Part shown: piece after piece, positions 26,087 through 35,637 of the stretch | Position numbering within the stretch: position 1 is the first letter of the stretch | Layout of the letters: the number at the start of each line of letters is the position of its first letter | Origin: Planktotalea arctica | GTDB taxonomy: Bacteria; Pseudomonadota; Alphaproteobacteria; Rhodobacterales; Rhodobacteraceae | Length of the DNA: 64,000 bases | Direction: 5' to 3' | NCBI RefSeq assembly: GCF_002105285.1 | Contig: NZ_MUHR01000002.1 | Location: 98,833-162,832 of the forward strand | The notes under the pieces: model-generated | Told to the model about the DNA's origin: nothing | The model's database searches: none | What the model saw: the letters and a program-made list of their open reading frames with translations, nothing else | Position numbers and translations under genes: made by a program

Positions 26087-28285
26087 TCATCGCCGCTTGC
26101 GAGGTTTCACCCCGCCGCGCTGCCCCGGCCGTCCGGCTGTAGAGCGACCGGCCATTTTCTGCGCCTCGCTCACCGCGTTCTCGACCACGGATTGGCGCGC
26201 TAAAGGATCATCCGAGATCGCCAGATCGACGGCTTCCAAGCGCTTCACCTCATCGCGCAAACGCGCCGCTTCCTCGAATTCGAGGTTCTCTGCCGCATTG
26301 CGCATATCCGTGCGCAGCCCGTCCAGAACAGTCTGCAAATTTGCACCTGCCAGCGGTTTGTCGATCTTGGCAGTAACGCGGTTCATATCCACGTCGCCCT
26401 TGTAGAGACCCGCCAGAACATCCTCGACGTTTTTCTTCACCGTCGCAGGCGTTATACCGTGCAATTCATTATATGCGATTTGCCTATCCCGGCGGCGATT
26501 GGTTTCGCCAAGCGCGCGCTCCATCGAGCCGGTGATGCGATCTGCATACATGATCACGCGCCCCTCTGCGTTGCGTGCAGCGCGGCCGATGGTCTGGATC
26601 AGCGAGGTTTCTGAGCGTAAAAAGCCCTCTTTGTCCGCGTCCAGAATAGCCACCAAGCCACATTCGGGAATGTCCAACCCCTCGCGCAAAAGGTTAATGC
26701 CGATCAGCACATCAAACGCACCAAGGCGATAATCGCGCAGAATTTCGATCCGCTCGATCGTGTCGATATCGCTGTGCATGTAGCGCACTTTGATGCCTTG
26801 TTCGTGCATATATTCCGTCAAATCTTCGGACATACGTTTGGTTAGCGTCGTCACCAGCGTGCGGAACCCCGCCGCTGTAACCTTGCGCACCTCGTCCAGC
26901 AAATCATCAACCTGCATATCCACGGGGCGGATTTCCACCATGGGATCCAGCAGACCCGTGGGGCGAATGATTTGCTCCGTAAACACGCCGCCGGTTTGCT
27001 CCATTTCCCATTTCGATGGGGTGGCGGACACGAACACGGATTGCGGGCGCATCGCATCCCATTCCTCGAACTTCAAAGGGCGGTTGTCCATGCAGGACGG
27101 CAGGCGGAAGCCATGCTCGGCCAGTGTCATCTTGCGGCGAAAATCGCCCTTGTACATCGCACCGATCTGCGGCACCGAAACGTGGGATTCATCAGCAAAA
27201 ACAATAGCATTGTCGGGAATGAATTCGAACAATGTGGGGGGCGGCTCGCCGGGGGCGCGCCCCGTAAGGTAGCGCGAATAGTTCTCGATCCCGTTGCACA
27301 CCCCCGTGGCTTCCAACATCTCCAGATCGAAATTCGTGCGCTGCTCAAGGCGCTGCGCCTCAAGCAATTTGCCCTCTGCAACCAGCTGGTCTAGCCGCAT
27401 GCGCAGCTCTTTTTTGATCTGCCCAACCGCTTGCTGCATTGTCGGTTTTGGCGTCACGTAATGCGAGTTCGCATAGACGCGAATCCGCTCCATCGTGTCC
27501 TTTTTCTCGCCCGTCAGGGGGTCGAATTCGGTAATGCTCTCAAGCTCTTCTCCAAAGAACGAAAGCCGCCATGCGCGATCCTCGAGGTGGGCCGGAAAAA
27601 TTTCCAGACTATCACCGCGCACCCGGAACGAGCCGCGCGCAAAAGCAGCATCATTACGTTTATATTGCTGCGCCACCAGATCGGTCATGACGGAGCGTTG
27701 ATCATAGCTTTTCCCGACCTCCAGATCGAGCGTCATCGCGCCATAGGTTTCCACCGAACCGATGCCGTAAATGCACGATACCGACGCGATGATGATCACA
27801 TCGTCACGTTCCAAAAGCGCGCGCGTGGCCGAGTGGCGCATGCGGTCGATCTGTTCGTTGATCTGGCTTTCCTTTTCGATGAATGTGTCAGAGCGCGCGA
27901 CATAGGCTTCGGGTTGATAGTAGTCGTAAAAACTTACGAAATACTCAACGGAATTGTCGGGAAAGAAGCCTTTGAATTCGCCGAACAATTGTGCTGCCAA
28001 CGTCTTGTTCGGGGCCAGAATAATCGCAGGCCGCTGGGTCTGCTCGATCATTTTCGCCATGGTAAACGTCTTACCCGTACCCGTCGCGCCCAAGAGCACC
28101 TGATCACGCTCGCCCGCGTCTATGCCCTCGCAAAGTTCTTTTATTGCTGTCGGTTGATCCCCCGCCGGCTGAAAATCGGTTTGCATGCGAAAGGCGATCC
28201 CGCCCTCCAGCTTCTTGCGCTCGCTCAGCGCCTGTTTTGGCGCGTTAAGCAAAACTTCGGAGGTGTCCGTATGAGCGTATGACAT
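26087..28285 (-). CDS. uvrB: Excinuclease ABC subunit B
   Basis: The 732-residue protein is full length for UvrB, the damage-verifying helicase-like subunit of nucleotide excision repair. Walker A is GATGTGKT near residue 62. The DNA-gripping beta-hairpin starts at [20 protein letters not shown]. Helicase motifs include [16 protein letters not shown] and QTIGRAARN. The C-terminal UVR motif [15 protein letters not shown] binds UvrA/UvrC. A basic tail (GVKPRKRR) ends the protein. The ribosome binding site is weak. No SOS box was recognised upstream. Confidence 0.97.
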   Translation of the reverse strand: MSYAHTDTSEVLLNAPKQALSERKKLEGGIAFRMQTDFQPAGDQPTAIKELCEGIDAGERDQVLLGATGTGKTFTMAKMIEQTQRPAIILAPNKTLAAQLFGEFKGFFPDNSVEYFVSFYDYYQPEAYVARSDTFIEKESQINEQIDRMRHSATRALLERDDVIIIASVSCIYGIGSVETYGAMTLDLEVGKSYDQRSVMTDLVAQQYKRNDAAFARGSFRVRGDSLEIFPAHLEDRAWRLSFFGEELESITEFDPLTGEKKDTMERIRVYANSHYVTPKPTMQQAVGQIKKELRMRLDQLVAEGKLLEAQRLEQRTNFDLEMLEATGVCNGIENYSRYLTGRAPGEPPPTLFEFIPDNAIVFADESHVSVPQIGAMYKGDFRRKMTLAEHGFRLPSCMDNRPLKFEEWDAMRPQSVFVSATPSKWEMEQTGGVFTEQIIRPTGLLDPMVEIRPVDMQVDDLLDEVRKVTAAGFRTLVTTLTKRMSEDLTEYMHEQGIKVRYMHSDIDTIERIEILRDYRLGAFDVLIGINLLREGLDIPECGLVAILDADKEGFLRSETSLIQTIGRAARNAEGRVIMYADRITGSMERALGETNRRRDRQIAYNELHGITPATVKKNVEDVLAGLYKGDVDMNRVTAKIDKPLAGANLQTVLDGLRTDMRNAAENLEFEEAARLRDEVKRLEAVDLAISDDPLARQSVVENAVSEAQKMAGRSTAGRPGQRGGVKPRKRR

Positions 28286-28716
28286 GGGCGACTCGCTTGG
28301 TTTGGTAGTCTGTCAGAGTTGATCGCTTTTTGTTCTGTTTCAAGGGCGCAAAGCACAGATTAACGCTGGCGCAGATTAGGGCAGGGCGAATGTGTAAGGC
28401 TTCGCTCACTGCATTAGGTCCCGCTGCGCCTATGAGATCTACCAGATGCGGCCGTCCTCACCATCTCCCTGAACAGAATATGTGCGCTACCTTTCATCAA
28501 TCCAGCGGATCGGAAAGGGATATGACGGGTTGCTTCGATCAATTTTAATTCATGTTAACAGAATGTTGTGTAATTTTTTGCTATATCCTTCACACAAGTT
28601 TACGAGGGCTTGAAACTTTAGCTTTGCGAGGTGTCGGTTGCGGCAATTGTGCGCTTGCGAGAACGGCGTGAATTGCCCATAACACTTGCACGACAAGCAT
28701 GAAAATGAGGGCCGAA
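28286..28716. other. Intergenic region, no gene supported
   Basis: This 430-base divergent spacer lies between uvrB and the NDUFS4-like gene. It has several short open frames without ribosome binding sites or recognisable products. An AT-rich patch near 28545-28600 could hold the promoter of the NDUFS4-like gene, but no convincing -35/-10 pair stands out. Confidence 0.5.
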
Positions 28717-29028
28717 ATGCGCGCACGGATTTACCAACCTTCCAGAACGGCGATGTCTTCGGGCACAGCCAAGACGCATGTTTGGATATTGGAATTTGCA
28801 CCCGAGACTGCGCGCTCGGTCGATCCTTTGATGGGTTGGACCTCCTCCAGCGACATGCAGTCCCAAGTGAAACTGCGTTTTGAGAGCAAAGAGGCGGCGC
28901 TTGAATATGCGCAGGCCAATGATATCGACGCGGTTGTGCGTGAGCCGAACAAGCGCAAGGCAAATATTCGCACTGGCGGGTATGGCGAAAATTTCGCAAC
29001 CGCACGCCGCGGTGCCTGGACCCATTAA
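28717..29028 (+). CDS. NDUFS4-like complex I accessory protein (ETC complex I subunit conserved region)
   Basis: The 103-residue protein carries the conserved pattern of the alphaproteobacterial and mitochondrial NDUFS4/18-kDa subunit: RARIYQPSRTAMSSGTAKT, then DPLMGWTSSSDMQSQVKLRF, and the end GGYGENFATARRGAW. In mitochondria this subunit sits on the peripheral arm of NADH:quinone oxidoreductase near the NADH module. The gene lies alone, away from any nuo operon in this window, as is usual in alphaproteobacteria. ATG 28717 follows GAGGG at a good distance. Confidence 0.9.
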   Translation: MRARIYQPSRTAMSSGTAKTHVWILEFAPETARSVDPLMGWTSSSDMQSQVKLRFESKEAALEYAQANDIDAVVREPNKRKANIRTGGYGENFATARRGAWTH

Positions 29029-29125
29029 TATCGGATCATTACCCCCGAAATCTTTGATAAATCGGGCGTATCTGCGGAAAACAGGGCGATAGGCTTCAGC
29101 CTGCGTTCCCTTAGCAAAGCGTTTG

Positions 29126-30043
29126 CTATTTCTGCTCGTTAACTGCGATCTCAGCCATTTTGACGATTGCTTCGCGCGTGCTTGCAACCGCAATAAAACG
29201 CGCGTTATGGCAAAATTTTGCTCCTTCAACGCCGCTCGCCTGCTCCAGGGCACTATCGCTTAAGCCAGCCCAGGACTTGGGCAAATCCGCGCGCTGCTCG
29301 AAGGTGTCACCAGAGAGCTTGATGCCGTTCAACGTCCAATCCTCGCCGCGCGGATGTATCACGAACAGGATGTGATCGGCTCCTGCCTTGTCCAGTTCAG
29401 AGCGATAGGGCATGCCCATGGGCAATTCGAGGATCGTCGCCTCTGCGGTTTCAGCGATGGCGCGTGCGACAATGCTGCGCGCGCGCGCCTTGGCCGCGAG
29501 ACCGCGAATTTGCGCTTCGACGAAACTGCGCGCAATGGGCAGGGCCGCAAAGAACGCGTCGTCGTCCGCGCTTGGCGACATGTCATCGAATACGGGTTTC
29601 AAGCTGCCCAGCAAGCTGGGCAAACTCAACGCCGAGAGCGGCCCGGCAACCGATGGCTCGATGGCCCCGTTGTCCAGAAGATCGATTGGCAGCACGAATT
29701 TTTCGTCAAACTTGCCGTGAATTTCATCCAGATCGTTTTCCGGCACATCCATCGCCGTCAAATATGCGCGCCCGTAATGGGCCCAGATCAACCCGAATGA
29801 GCTGAATGGTGCACCGTCTGGTCGCATCGGACCGGGGCGTTGGTGGTGATCAAAAATCTGTGCTGCGCTGTCATAGGCCCCGCCCACATCGTAAATGATT
29901 TTTGCGGGCGCGGGGCTGACCCATGCAGGCTCGCGACTACGCAGCAATTGTGCTTTTGGGAACAGCCGCGTGAGCAGTACCGAGGAGAGCAATTCATCTG
30001 CGTGAAAGCCTCCCGAGTGTGTGACAAGATGGGTGATGCTCAT
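29126..30043 (-). CDS. MYG1-family protein (DHH-like hydrolase)
   Basis: The 305-residue protein begins THSGGFHADELLSSVLL and has the further motifs IIYDVGGAYD and FDHHQRPGP, with His and Asp residues expected to bind metal as in DHH phosphoesterases. The MYG1/UPF0160 family includes a eukaryotic 3'-5' RNA exonuclease of mitochondria and nucleus, so a role in RNA processing is plausible but not shown for bacteria. GGAGG stands 9 bases before the ATG. It is transcribed on the same strand as the tRNA-Gly upstream but separated from it by a terminator. Confidence 0.88.
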   Translation of the reverse strand: MSITHLVTHSGGFHADELLSSVLLTRLFPKAQLLRSREPAWVSPAPAKIIYDVGGAYDSAAQIFDHHQRPGPMRPDGAPFSSFGLIWAHYGRAYLTAMDVPENDLDEIHGKFDEKFVLPIDLLDNGAIEPSVAGPLSALSLPSLLGSLKPVFDDMSPSADDDAFFAALPIARSFVEAQIRGLAAKARARSIVARAIAETAEATILELPMGMPYRSELDKAGADHILFVIHPRGEDWTLNGIKLSGDTFEQRADLPKSWAGLSDSALEQASGVEGAKFCHNARFIAVASTREAIVKMAEIAVNEQK

Positions 30044-30100
30044 AGAAAGACCTCCGGATTGGGCTGATCGTCACGGCAGGCATTTGCGATGCCATAAAAT

Positions 30101-30126
30101 ACGAAAGGCCTCCCGAAGGAGGCCTT
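30101..30126 (-). terminator. Intrinsic terminator of tRNA-Gly
   Basis: A perfect 9-bp stem (30105-30113 with 30118-30126) has a 4-nt loop. On the minus strand it is followed by TTTCGTATTTT. It lies 30 bases past the tRNA 3' end and insulates the MYG1 gene. Confidence 0.85.
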
Positions 30127-30156
30127 GTCATATCAGCTGGGTGGGCTGATCCAAAT

Positions 30157-30231
30157 TGGAGCGGGCGAGGCGATTCGAACGCCCGACCCTAACCTTGGCA
30201 AGGTTATGCTCTACCCCTGAGCTACGCCCGC
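30157..30231 (-). tRNA. tRNA-Gly (anticodon GCC)
   Basis: The minus strand reads a complete cloverleaf of 75 bases including the encoded CCA. The acceptor stem is GCGGGCG/CGCCCGC, the D arm contains TAGCTCAGGGGTAGAGC, the anticodon arm is AACCTTGCCAAGGTT with GCC in the loop, and the T arm contains GTTCGAATC. The discriminator base is U. Confidence 0.97.
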
Positions 30232-30325
30232 ACCGTTTGGTAGGGCGTAATTAGTCCTGACGCGCGCCGCCTGCAAGAGGAAAAGTCATTCAATTTGCGA
30301 TTTTTTTCCAAGATCTTCAAAGGGC

Positions 30326-30712
30326 TTAAACAAGCCCATGAAGGATCAAACCCAGCGCGCTGATCAGAAACATGCTTAGCGTGCAAATCATCCCTAAAAC
30401 CCGCCCTCCCATGATAGGCGGCGAGGCGGAGAACCCCCAGGCATGCGCGCTGCGCCCCAGCAATAATAAAGCGCCAAGGGCATGAACTGCGAGGCCCGGC
30501 GCGCCCGACATCTCGACCAGTCCTAGCAACACAATTCCGAAGGGTGCATATTCAGCGCAATTGCCATGGGCACGCATCCGCTTGAGCAGGCTGTTGCTGC
30601 CCGCATCGCCCATCGAAATGCGATGGCCACGCCGATACGCGATTACCCGCGCACTTAGCCAAAGGTAGACCAACGCGATCAAGCCCGCATAAATCGACGT
30701 TACTTCCAGCAT
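30326..30712 (-). CDS. MAPEG-family membrane protein
   Basis: The 128-residue protein has four predicted membrane helices. It carries the MAPEG signature around the second helix (RMRAHGNCAEYAPFGIVLLGLVEM), a family that includes microsomal glutathione S-transferase-like proteins. Bacterial members are mostly uncharacterised. ATG 30712 with GAGTGAGG upstream gives the normal family length. An in-frame ATG at 30826 would run back through the pyc terminator and is rejected. It lies downstream of pyc on the same strand but beyond the pyc terminator. Confidence 0.85.
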   Translation of the reverse strand: MLEVTSIYAGLIALVYLWLSARVIAYRRGHRISMGDAGSNSLLKRMRAHGNCAEYAPFGIVLLGLVEMSGAPGLAVHALGALLLLGRSAHAWGFSASPPIMGGRVLGMICTLSMFLISALGLILHGLV

Positions 30713-30729
30713 AAGCCTCACTCCAAATG

Positions 30730-30757
30730 AAAACGCCCCGTCATCAATGACAGGGCG
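30730..30757 (-). terminator. Intrinsic terminator of pyc
   Basis: On the minus strand an 11-bp stem (30747-30757 with 30734-30744, one G-U pair) with a 2-base loop centre is followed by TTTTCATTT. It lies about 100 bases after the pyc stop. Confidence 0.8.
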
Positions 30758-30853
30758 ATCTTCATCTTGCCAGCTAAACTCCGGAGTTTGAGGCAGCGCC
30801 TCAACCCGCGCTTTAGCGCAAATCAAGCGCGCGCATTTGCGCGCTCAATATGG

Positions 30854-33800
30854 TCACTCGAATTCGACCAGCAAATCCTTTGCGTCAATCTGCGCGCCGG
30901 CCGTGACATGCACCGCTTTGACCACCGCGTCGCGCTCGGCGTGAATGCCGGTCTCCATCTTCATCGCTTCGATTGTGAGCAATAGATCGCCCTCTTTTAC
31001 TGTGGCGCCTGCGACCGCAGCCACTGTCGCAACGACCCCTGGCATCGGCGCGCCCACATGGTTGTCGTTTGCGATATCCGCTTTTGGCCGCGCCGCTGTC
31101 GCCGCCTTCACTGTGCGATTGGGCACGCGGATCACGCGCGGCTGACCGTTCAGCTCGAAAAACACTTTCACGTCGCCATCATCCAGCGTCTCGCCAACGG
31201 CTTGCAACCGGATTTCAAGCGTCTTGCCGGGGTCGATCTCTGCCGTGATCTCTTCGCCAGACTCCATCCCGTAAAAAAAGGTCCGCGTCGGCAGTGTGCG
31301 CACAGGCCCGTACATGCGATGGCGTCCCATGTAATCCAAGAAGACCTTGGGATACATCAGATAACCGTTTAGATCTTCATCATCAATTTCGCGCCCGTCC
31401 AGCAGCTCGGAGAGCTTCAAACGCTCGCCCTCCAGATCAACAGGCGCAAGGTGTTTACCGGGCCGCTCCACATTGGGCACGTCCCCTTTGAGCACCTTAT
31501 GCGCAATTCCCGCAGGAAAACCGCCGGGAGGTTGGCCAAGGTTGCCGCGCATCATATCGACCACACTGTCAGGGAAGGCCACGTCGGTTTCAGGGTCTTC
31601 CACGTCGGCGCGCGAAAGCCCTTGGGAGACCATCATCAGTGCCATATCGCCAACAACTTTAGAGCTCGGCGTCACCTTTACGATATCGCCAAACATCTGG
31701 TTCACATCCGCATAGGTGTGGGCCACCTCGCTCCACCGCTCCTCAAGCCCGAGCGAGCGTGCTTGCGCCTTCAGATTGGTAAACTGGCCACCGGGCATTT
31801 CGTGCAAATATACCTCGGAGGAGGGGGCCTGTTGCCCCGTCTCGAAAGCGGCGTATTGCGCGCGCACTTGCTCCCAATAATCCGAGATGCGGCGCACGGA
31901 TTCGATGTCGATGCCGGTGTCGCGGTCCGTATGGCGTAGCGACTCGACGATTGTTCCAAGCGTGGCTTGGCTGGTGTTGCCCGAGAGCGCATCCATCGCG
32001 CAATCTACCGCATCTACCCCCGCATCCGCCGCCGCCAGAATAGTCGCGCAGGCAATGCCCGCCGTGTCATGCGTGTGGAAGTGGATCGGCAGGCCGACCT
32101 CTTCTTTCAGCGCTTTCACCAGCACGCGCGCAGAGGCAGGTTTCAAGAGACCAGCCATATCCTTGAGGCCCAGCACATGCGCGCCAGCGGCCTTGAGATC
32201 CTTGCCCATTTGCACATAGTAACCAAGGTTATACTTCGCGCGATCCGCGTTCAGAATGTCACCCGTGTAGCAAATCGTGCCTTCGCAAACCTTGTTTGCC
32301 TCCAGAACTGCATCCATCGCCACGCGCATGTTTTCGGTCCAGTTCAGACTGTCAAACACACGGAACACATCAACGCCGGTTTTCGCCGCTTGGCGCACGA
32401 ATTCCTGCACCACATTGTCGGGGTAGTTGGTGTAGCCAACGCCGTTCGCAGAGCGCAACAGCATCTGCGTCATGACATTCGGCATCGCCGCGCGAATGTC
32501 GCGCAGGCGCTGCCACGGACATTCCTGCAAGAAACGGTAGGCCACATCAAACGTCGCGCCGCCCCAGCACTCGACCGAGAAAAGCTGCGACATCTCAGAC
32601 GCATAGCTCGGCGCAACGCGGATCATGTCGATCGAGCGCATGCGCGTCGCCAGCAGGCTTTGGTGTCCATCACGCATCGTCGTGTCGGTGATCAGCAGTT
32701 GTTTCTGCGCCGCCATCCAGTCTGCAACCGCCTGCGGGCCTTTATCTTCGAGCAGATTGCGCGTGCCATAGGGCGTGTCAGAATTCAGCAATTTAGGCGG
32801 CTTTGGCGTTTTCAAATCGCTCGCAGGCATGGCGCGTCCTGCCGTCTCTGGATGCCCGTTCACAGTGATATCCGCGATATAGATCAGGATTTTCGTGGCG
32901 CGGTCGCGGCGTTTGCGGAAATCAAACAGGCCCGGCGTCTCGTCAATAAATTTGGTGTGGTATTCATTGTTAAGGAACGTGGGGTGCTTCAGCAGGTTCT
33001 CCACAAAAGCAATGTTGGTGCTGACGCCGCGAATACGGAACTCGCGCAACGCGCGGTCCATACGGGCGATCGCCGCTTCGGGCGTTTGCGCATGGGCCGT
33101 CACTTTCATCAGCAAGCTATCGTAGTAGCGCGTAATCACGCCGCCCGAATAGGCCGTGCCGCCGTCAAGGCGGATGCCCATGCCCTGCGCTTCGCGAAAC
33201 GCTGTGATACGGCCATAATCGGGGATGAAATTGTTCAACGGGTCCTCGGTCGTGATCCGCGTTTGCAGCGCGTGACCGTTCAGGCGTACATCGTCCTGAG
33301 ACGCTTTGCCTGTCGCTTCCGCAATCGTTTTGCCCTCTGCAATGCGAATTTGCGCCTGCACGATGTCGATGCCTGTGACTTCCTCCGTCACCGTATGCTC
33401 GACCTGCACGCGCGGGTTCACCTCGATGAAATAGAATTTACCGTCGTCCATATCCATCAGGAATTCGACGGTGCCTGCGCATTCATAGTTCACATGCGCG
33501 CAAATCTTGCGACCCAGTGCGCAAATCTCTGTGCGCTGCTCTTCGCTCAAATAGGGCGCAGGCGCGCGTTCCACGACCTTCTGGTTGCGCCGCTGGACCG
33601 AGCAGTCACGCTCGAACAGATGATACATGCCGCCATGCGCGTCCCCGAGGATTTGCACCTCGACGTGGCGCGCGCGCATGATCATCTTCTCCAGATAGCC
33701 CTCGCCATTGCCAAAGGCCGCTTCCGCTTCGCGCCGCCCCTCCAGCACCTTTTCCTCGACCTCGTCCTCGCCGAAAATTGGCCGCATCCCGCGGCCACCG

Positions 33801-34297
33801 CCGCCCCATGACGCCTTGAGCATCAAGGGATAACCCACATCGGCCGCCTCGCGTTTCACTGCCGCCATATCGCTGCCCAGCACTTCGGTGGCGGGAATGA
33901 CCGGAACGCCCGCTTCAATCGCGACGCGCCGCGCTGATGCTTTATCGCCAAGCGCGCGCATGGTGGCCGCCTTTGGCCCGATAAAAGTGATGCCAGCCGC
34001 GTCGCAAGCATCGACGAAATCAGGGTTCTCCGAGAGTAAACCATAGCCCGGATGGATCGCATCCGCGCCGCAGTGCTTGGCCACGCGAATGATCTCTTCA
34101 ATAGACAGATACGCCGCGACCGGCCCCATCCCCTCGCCAATGCGATACGCTTCATCCGCCTTAAAGCGGTGCAGGCCCAGCTTGTCCTCCTCGGCATAGA
34201 CGGCAACCGTCTTTTTGCCCATCTCATTGGCAGCGCGCATGATGCGGATGGCGATTTCACCGCGATTGGCGATCAGGATTTTGTTGAATTCAGTCAT
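30854..34297 (-). CDS. pyc: Pyruvate carboxylase
   Basis: The 1147-residue single chain contains all three parts of the enzyme. Biotin carboxylase begins at FNKILIANRGEIAIRI, with its ATP-grasp loop KASWGGGGRGM and VQVEHTVTEEVTG. The carboxyltransferase follows from ITDTTMRDGHQSLLATRMR. A C-terminal biotinyl domain has the modified lysine in IEAMKMETG. It carboxylates pyruvate to oxaloacetate, refilling the TCA cycle when cells grow on lactate or pyruvate. The ATG at 34297 with AAGGA upstream is the true start. An in-frame ATG at 34435 would overlap the lactate dehydrogenase gene. That gene ends 88 bases upstream on the same strand, so the two may be cotranscribed. Confidence 0.97.
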   Translation of the reverse strand: MTEFNKILIANRGEIAIRIMRAANEMGKKTVAVYAEEDKLGLHRFKADEAYRIGEGMGPVAAYLSIEEIIRVAKHCGADAIHPGYGLLSENPDFVDACDAAGITFIGPKAATMRALGDKASARRVAIEAGVPVIPATEVLGSDMAAVKREAADVGYPLMLKASWGGGGRGMRPIFGEDEVEEKVLEGRREAEAAFGNGEGYLEKMIMRARHVEVQILGDAHGGMYHLFERDCSVQRRNQKVVERAPAPYLSEEQRTEICALGRKICAHVNYECAGTVEFLMDMDDGKFYFIEVNPRVQVEHTVTEEVTGIDIVQAQIRIAEGKTIAEATGKASQDDVRLNGHALQTRITTEDPLNNFIPDYGRITAFREAQGMGIRLDGGTAYSGGVITRYYDSLLMKVTAHAQTPEAAIARMDRALREFRIRGVSTNIAFVENLLKHPTFLNNEYHTKFIDETPGLFDFRKRRDRATKILIYIADITVNGHPETAGRAMPASDLKTPKPPKLLNSDTPYGTRNLLEDKGPQAVADWMAAQKQLLITDTTMRDGHQSLLATRMRSIDMIRVAPSYASEMSQLFSVECWGGATFDVAYRFLQECPWQRLRDIRAAMPNVMTQMLLRSANGVGYTNYPDNVVQEFVRQAAKTGVDVFRVFDSLNWTENMRVAMDAVLEANKVCEGTICYTGDILNADRAKYNLGYYVQMGKDLKAAGAHVLGLKDMAGLLKPASARVLVKALKEEVGLPIHFHTHDTAGIACATILAAADAGVDAVDCAMDALSGNTSQATLGTIVESLRHTDRDTGIDIESVRRISDYWEQVRAQYAAFETGQQAPSSEVYLHEMPGGQFTNLKAQARSLGLEERWSEVAHTYADVNQMFGDIVKVTPSSKVVGDMALMMVSQGLSRADVEDPETDVAFPDSVVDMMRGNLGQPPGGFPAGIAHKVLKGDVPNVERPGKHLAPVDLEGERLKLSELLDGREIDDEDLNGYLMYPKVFLDYMGRHRMYGPVRTLPTRTFFYGMESGEEITAEIDPGKTLEIRLQAVGETLDDGDVKVFFELNGQPRVIRVPNRTVKAATAARPKADIANDNHVGAPMPGVVATVAAVAGATVKEGDLLLTIEAMKMETGIHAERDAVVKAVHVTAGAQIDAKDLLVEFE

Positions 34298-34385
34298 GGC
34301 AGCGATCCTTGCTGTCTGGCTTTTCAGTTTGGGATCGGCGAGAATCCCGCGAGAGGTAAATTTTGTATACCACTGTACTATGTTT

Positions 34386-35534
34386 TTAGGGAATATAAAG
34401 TGGTCGAGAAAGTTGGCGCAGGTCCTTTGCGCCAATTTGCCCCATATTGGCGATCATATCGGCGCGCAGCATATCGGCCAGATGTGCAGGGCCTGCCGCG
34501 CCCAAAGCGCCAAGCGCATAGTGCCATGCGCGCCCGAGCATCACGAAATCCGCGCCGAGCGCGAGTGCGCGCAGAATATCCAGCCCACCCTCGATGCCAC
34601 TGTCAAAGATTAGCGGGAGTGCGGTGGCTTTGCGAACCTGCGGCAGCACTTCAATCGGGGCAGGGGCCGCATCGAACTGGCGACCCGCATGGTTCGATAG
34701 CCAAAGCGCATCGACGCCCGCCGCTTCCAGTGCGGGCGCATTTTCGACATTCAGAACGCCTTTAACGATGAATTTGCCCTGCCAATTGTCGCGCAGCCAG
34801 TGCACATAGTCCCAATCTGGCGAAGTGCGCAGCAGATATCCAACATGCGCCGTGCTGCTTAGCCCTGTCGTCTGGCCTTTGACGTGATCGGCGTAGCTGT
34901 CCATCAGGCGCATACGCGGCATGCCAAGTCGCGCGGTCCCCATTGCCCAAGCAGGACAACGCGCAACCTGTGCTAGAAGGCGCGGCGTGATCTTGGGCGG
35001 CTGCCTCAGCCCTCCGCGCAACTGCCGCTCGCGCCGCGAGGCGACAGGAACGTCCACCGTCAGAACCAATGTGTGAAAGCCCGACGCCTTGGCGCGTTTC
35101 AGCATATCAAGCCGAATCCCCTCATCGCGGGGCGGATACATCTGGAACCAGCCCTGCGCGCCCAAATGCGGTGCAACATCCTCGGGCGTGCGCGTGGCAA
35201 CCGTTGATAATGTGTAGGGAATCCCCAAATCTGCTGCAGCGCGCGCCAAAAGTCGCTCCGCATCGGGCCAGATCAAACCTGACATGCCAACAGGCGCGAT
35301 CCCGAAGGGCAGGGGCAGGGTTTGCCCCAGAAAATCGCAACTTAGATCGGCCGCCATCTCGCCATGCAGGATCGAGGGCATCATCAAGACCTCGTCCAAT
35401 TTTACCCGATTGTGTGCTTTCGTGGCCTCGTTTCCCGTCGCGCTATCGAGGTATTCCCAAACGAAATGGGGGATGCGCCGCTTTGCAGCGGCGCGCAGAT
35501 CGGCAATCGCGGGATACGCAGTGTGTAAATCCAT
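34386..35534 (-). CDS. lldD: FMN-dependent alpha-hydroxy-acid dehydrogenase, probably L-lactate dehydrogenase
   Basis: The 382-residue TIM-barrel flavoenzyme has the family's landmarks: LPFGIAPVGMSGLIWPDAE, WFQMYPPRDEG, LVLTVDVPVASRRERQLR, and the active-site motif SNHAGRQFDAAPAPIE, in which the catalytic histidine is present but the usual HGGRQ reads HAGRQ. It ends with GADFVMLGRAWHYAL. It oxidises a 2-hydroxy acid to the 2-oxo acid. L-lactate is the likeliest substrate given pyc immediately downstream, with glycolate or mandelate as alternatives. The gene symbol is therefore tentative. It is divergent from the UvrD-type helicase. Confidence 0.82.
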   Translation of the reverse strand: MDLHTAYPAIADLRAAAKRRIPHFVWEYLDSATGNEATKAHNRVKLDEVLMMPSILHGEMAADLSCDFLGQTLPLPFGIAPVGMSGLIWPDAERLLARAAADLGIPYTLSTVATRTPEDVAPHLGAQGWFQMYPPRDEGIRLDMLKRAKASGFHTLVLTVDVPVASRRERQLRGGLRQPPKITPRLLAQVARCPAWAMGTARLGMPRMRLMDSYADHVKGQTTGLSSTAHVGYLLRTSPDWDYVHWLRDNWQGKFIVKGVLNVENAPALEAAGVDALWLSNHAGRQFDAAPAPIEVLPQVRKATALPLIFDSGIEGGLDILRALALGADFVMLGRAWHYALGALGAAGPAHLADMLRADMIANMGQIGAKDLRQLSRPLYIP

Positions 35535-35637
35535 GGGCGCATTTGTCGCTGCGTTGCGGCATTTGTCCAGAAAAGAATGTGGAACATTGCGCGAACCTCT
35601 CTTTTCCTAATTGATTTTGCGCGCTAGTATTCGCGCC

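Noticed and set aside
28330..28548. Plus-strand open frame of 72 codons upstream of the NDUFS4-like gene
   Set aside because: No ribosome binding site and a Cys/Arg/His-rich composition typical of chance frames.
31967..33811. 614-codon plus-strand frame across pyc
   Set aside because: It is the antisense of the pyruvate carboxylase gene. Long antisense frames are common in such codon-biased DNA.
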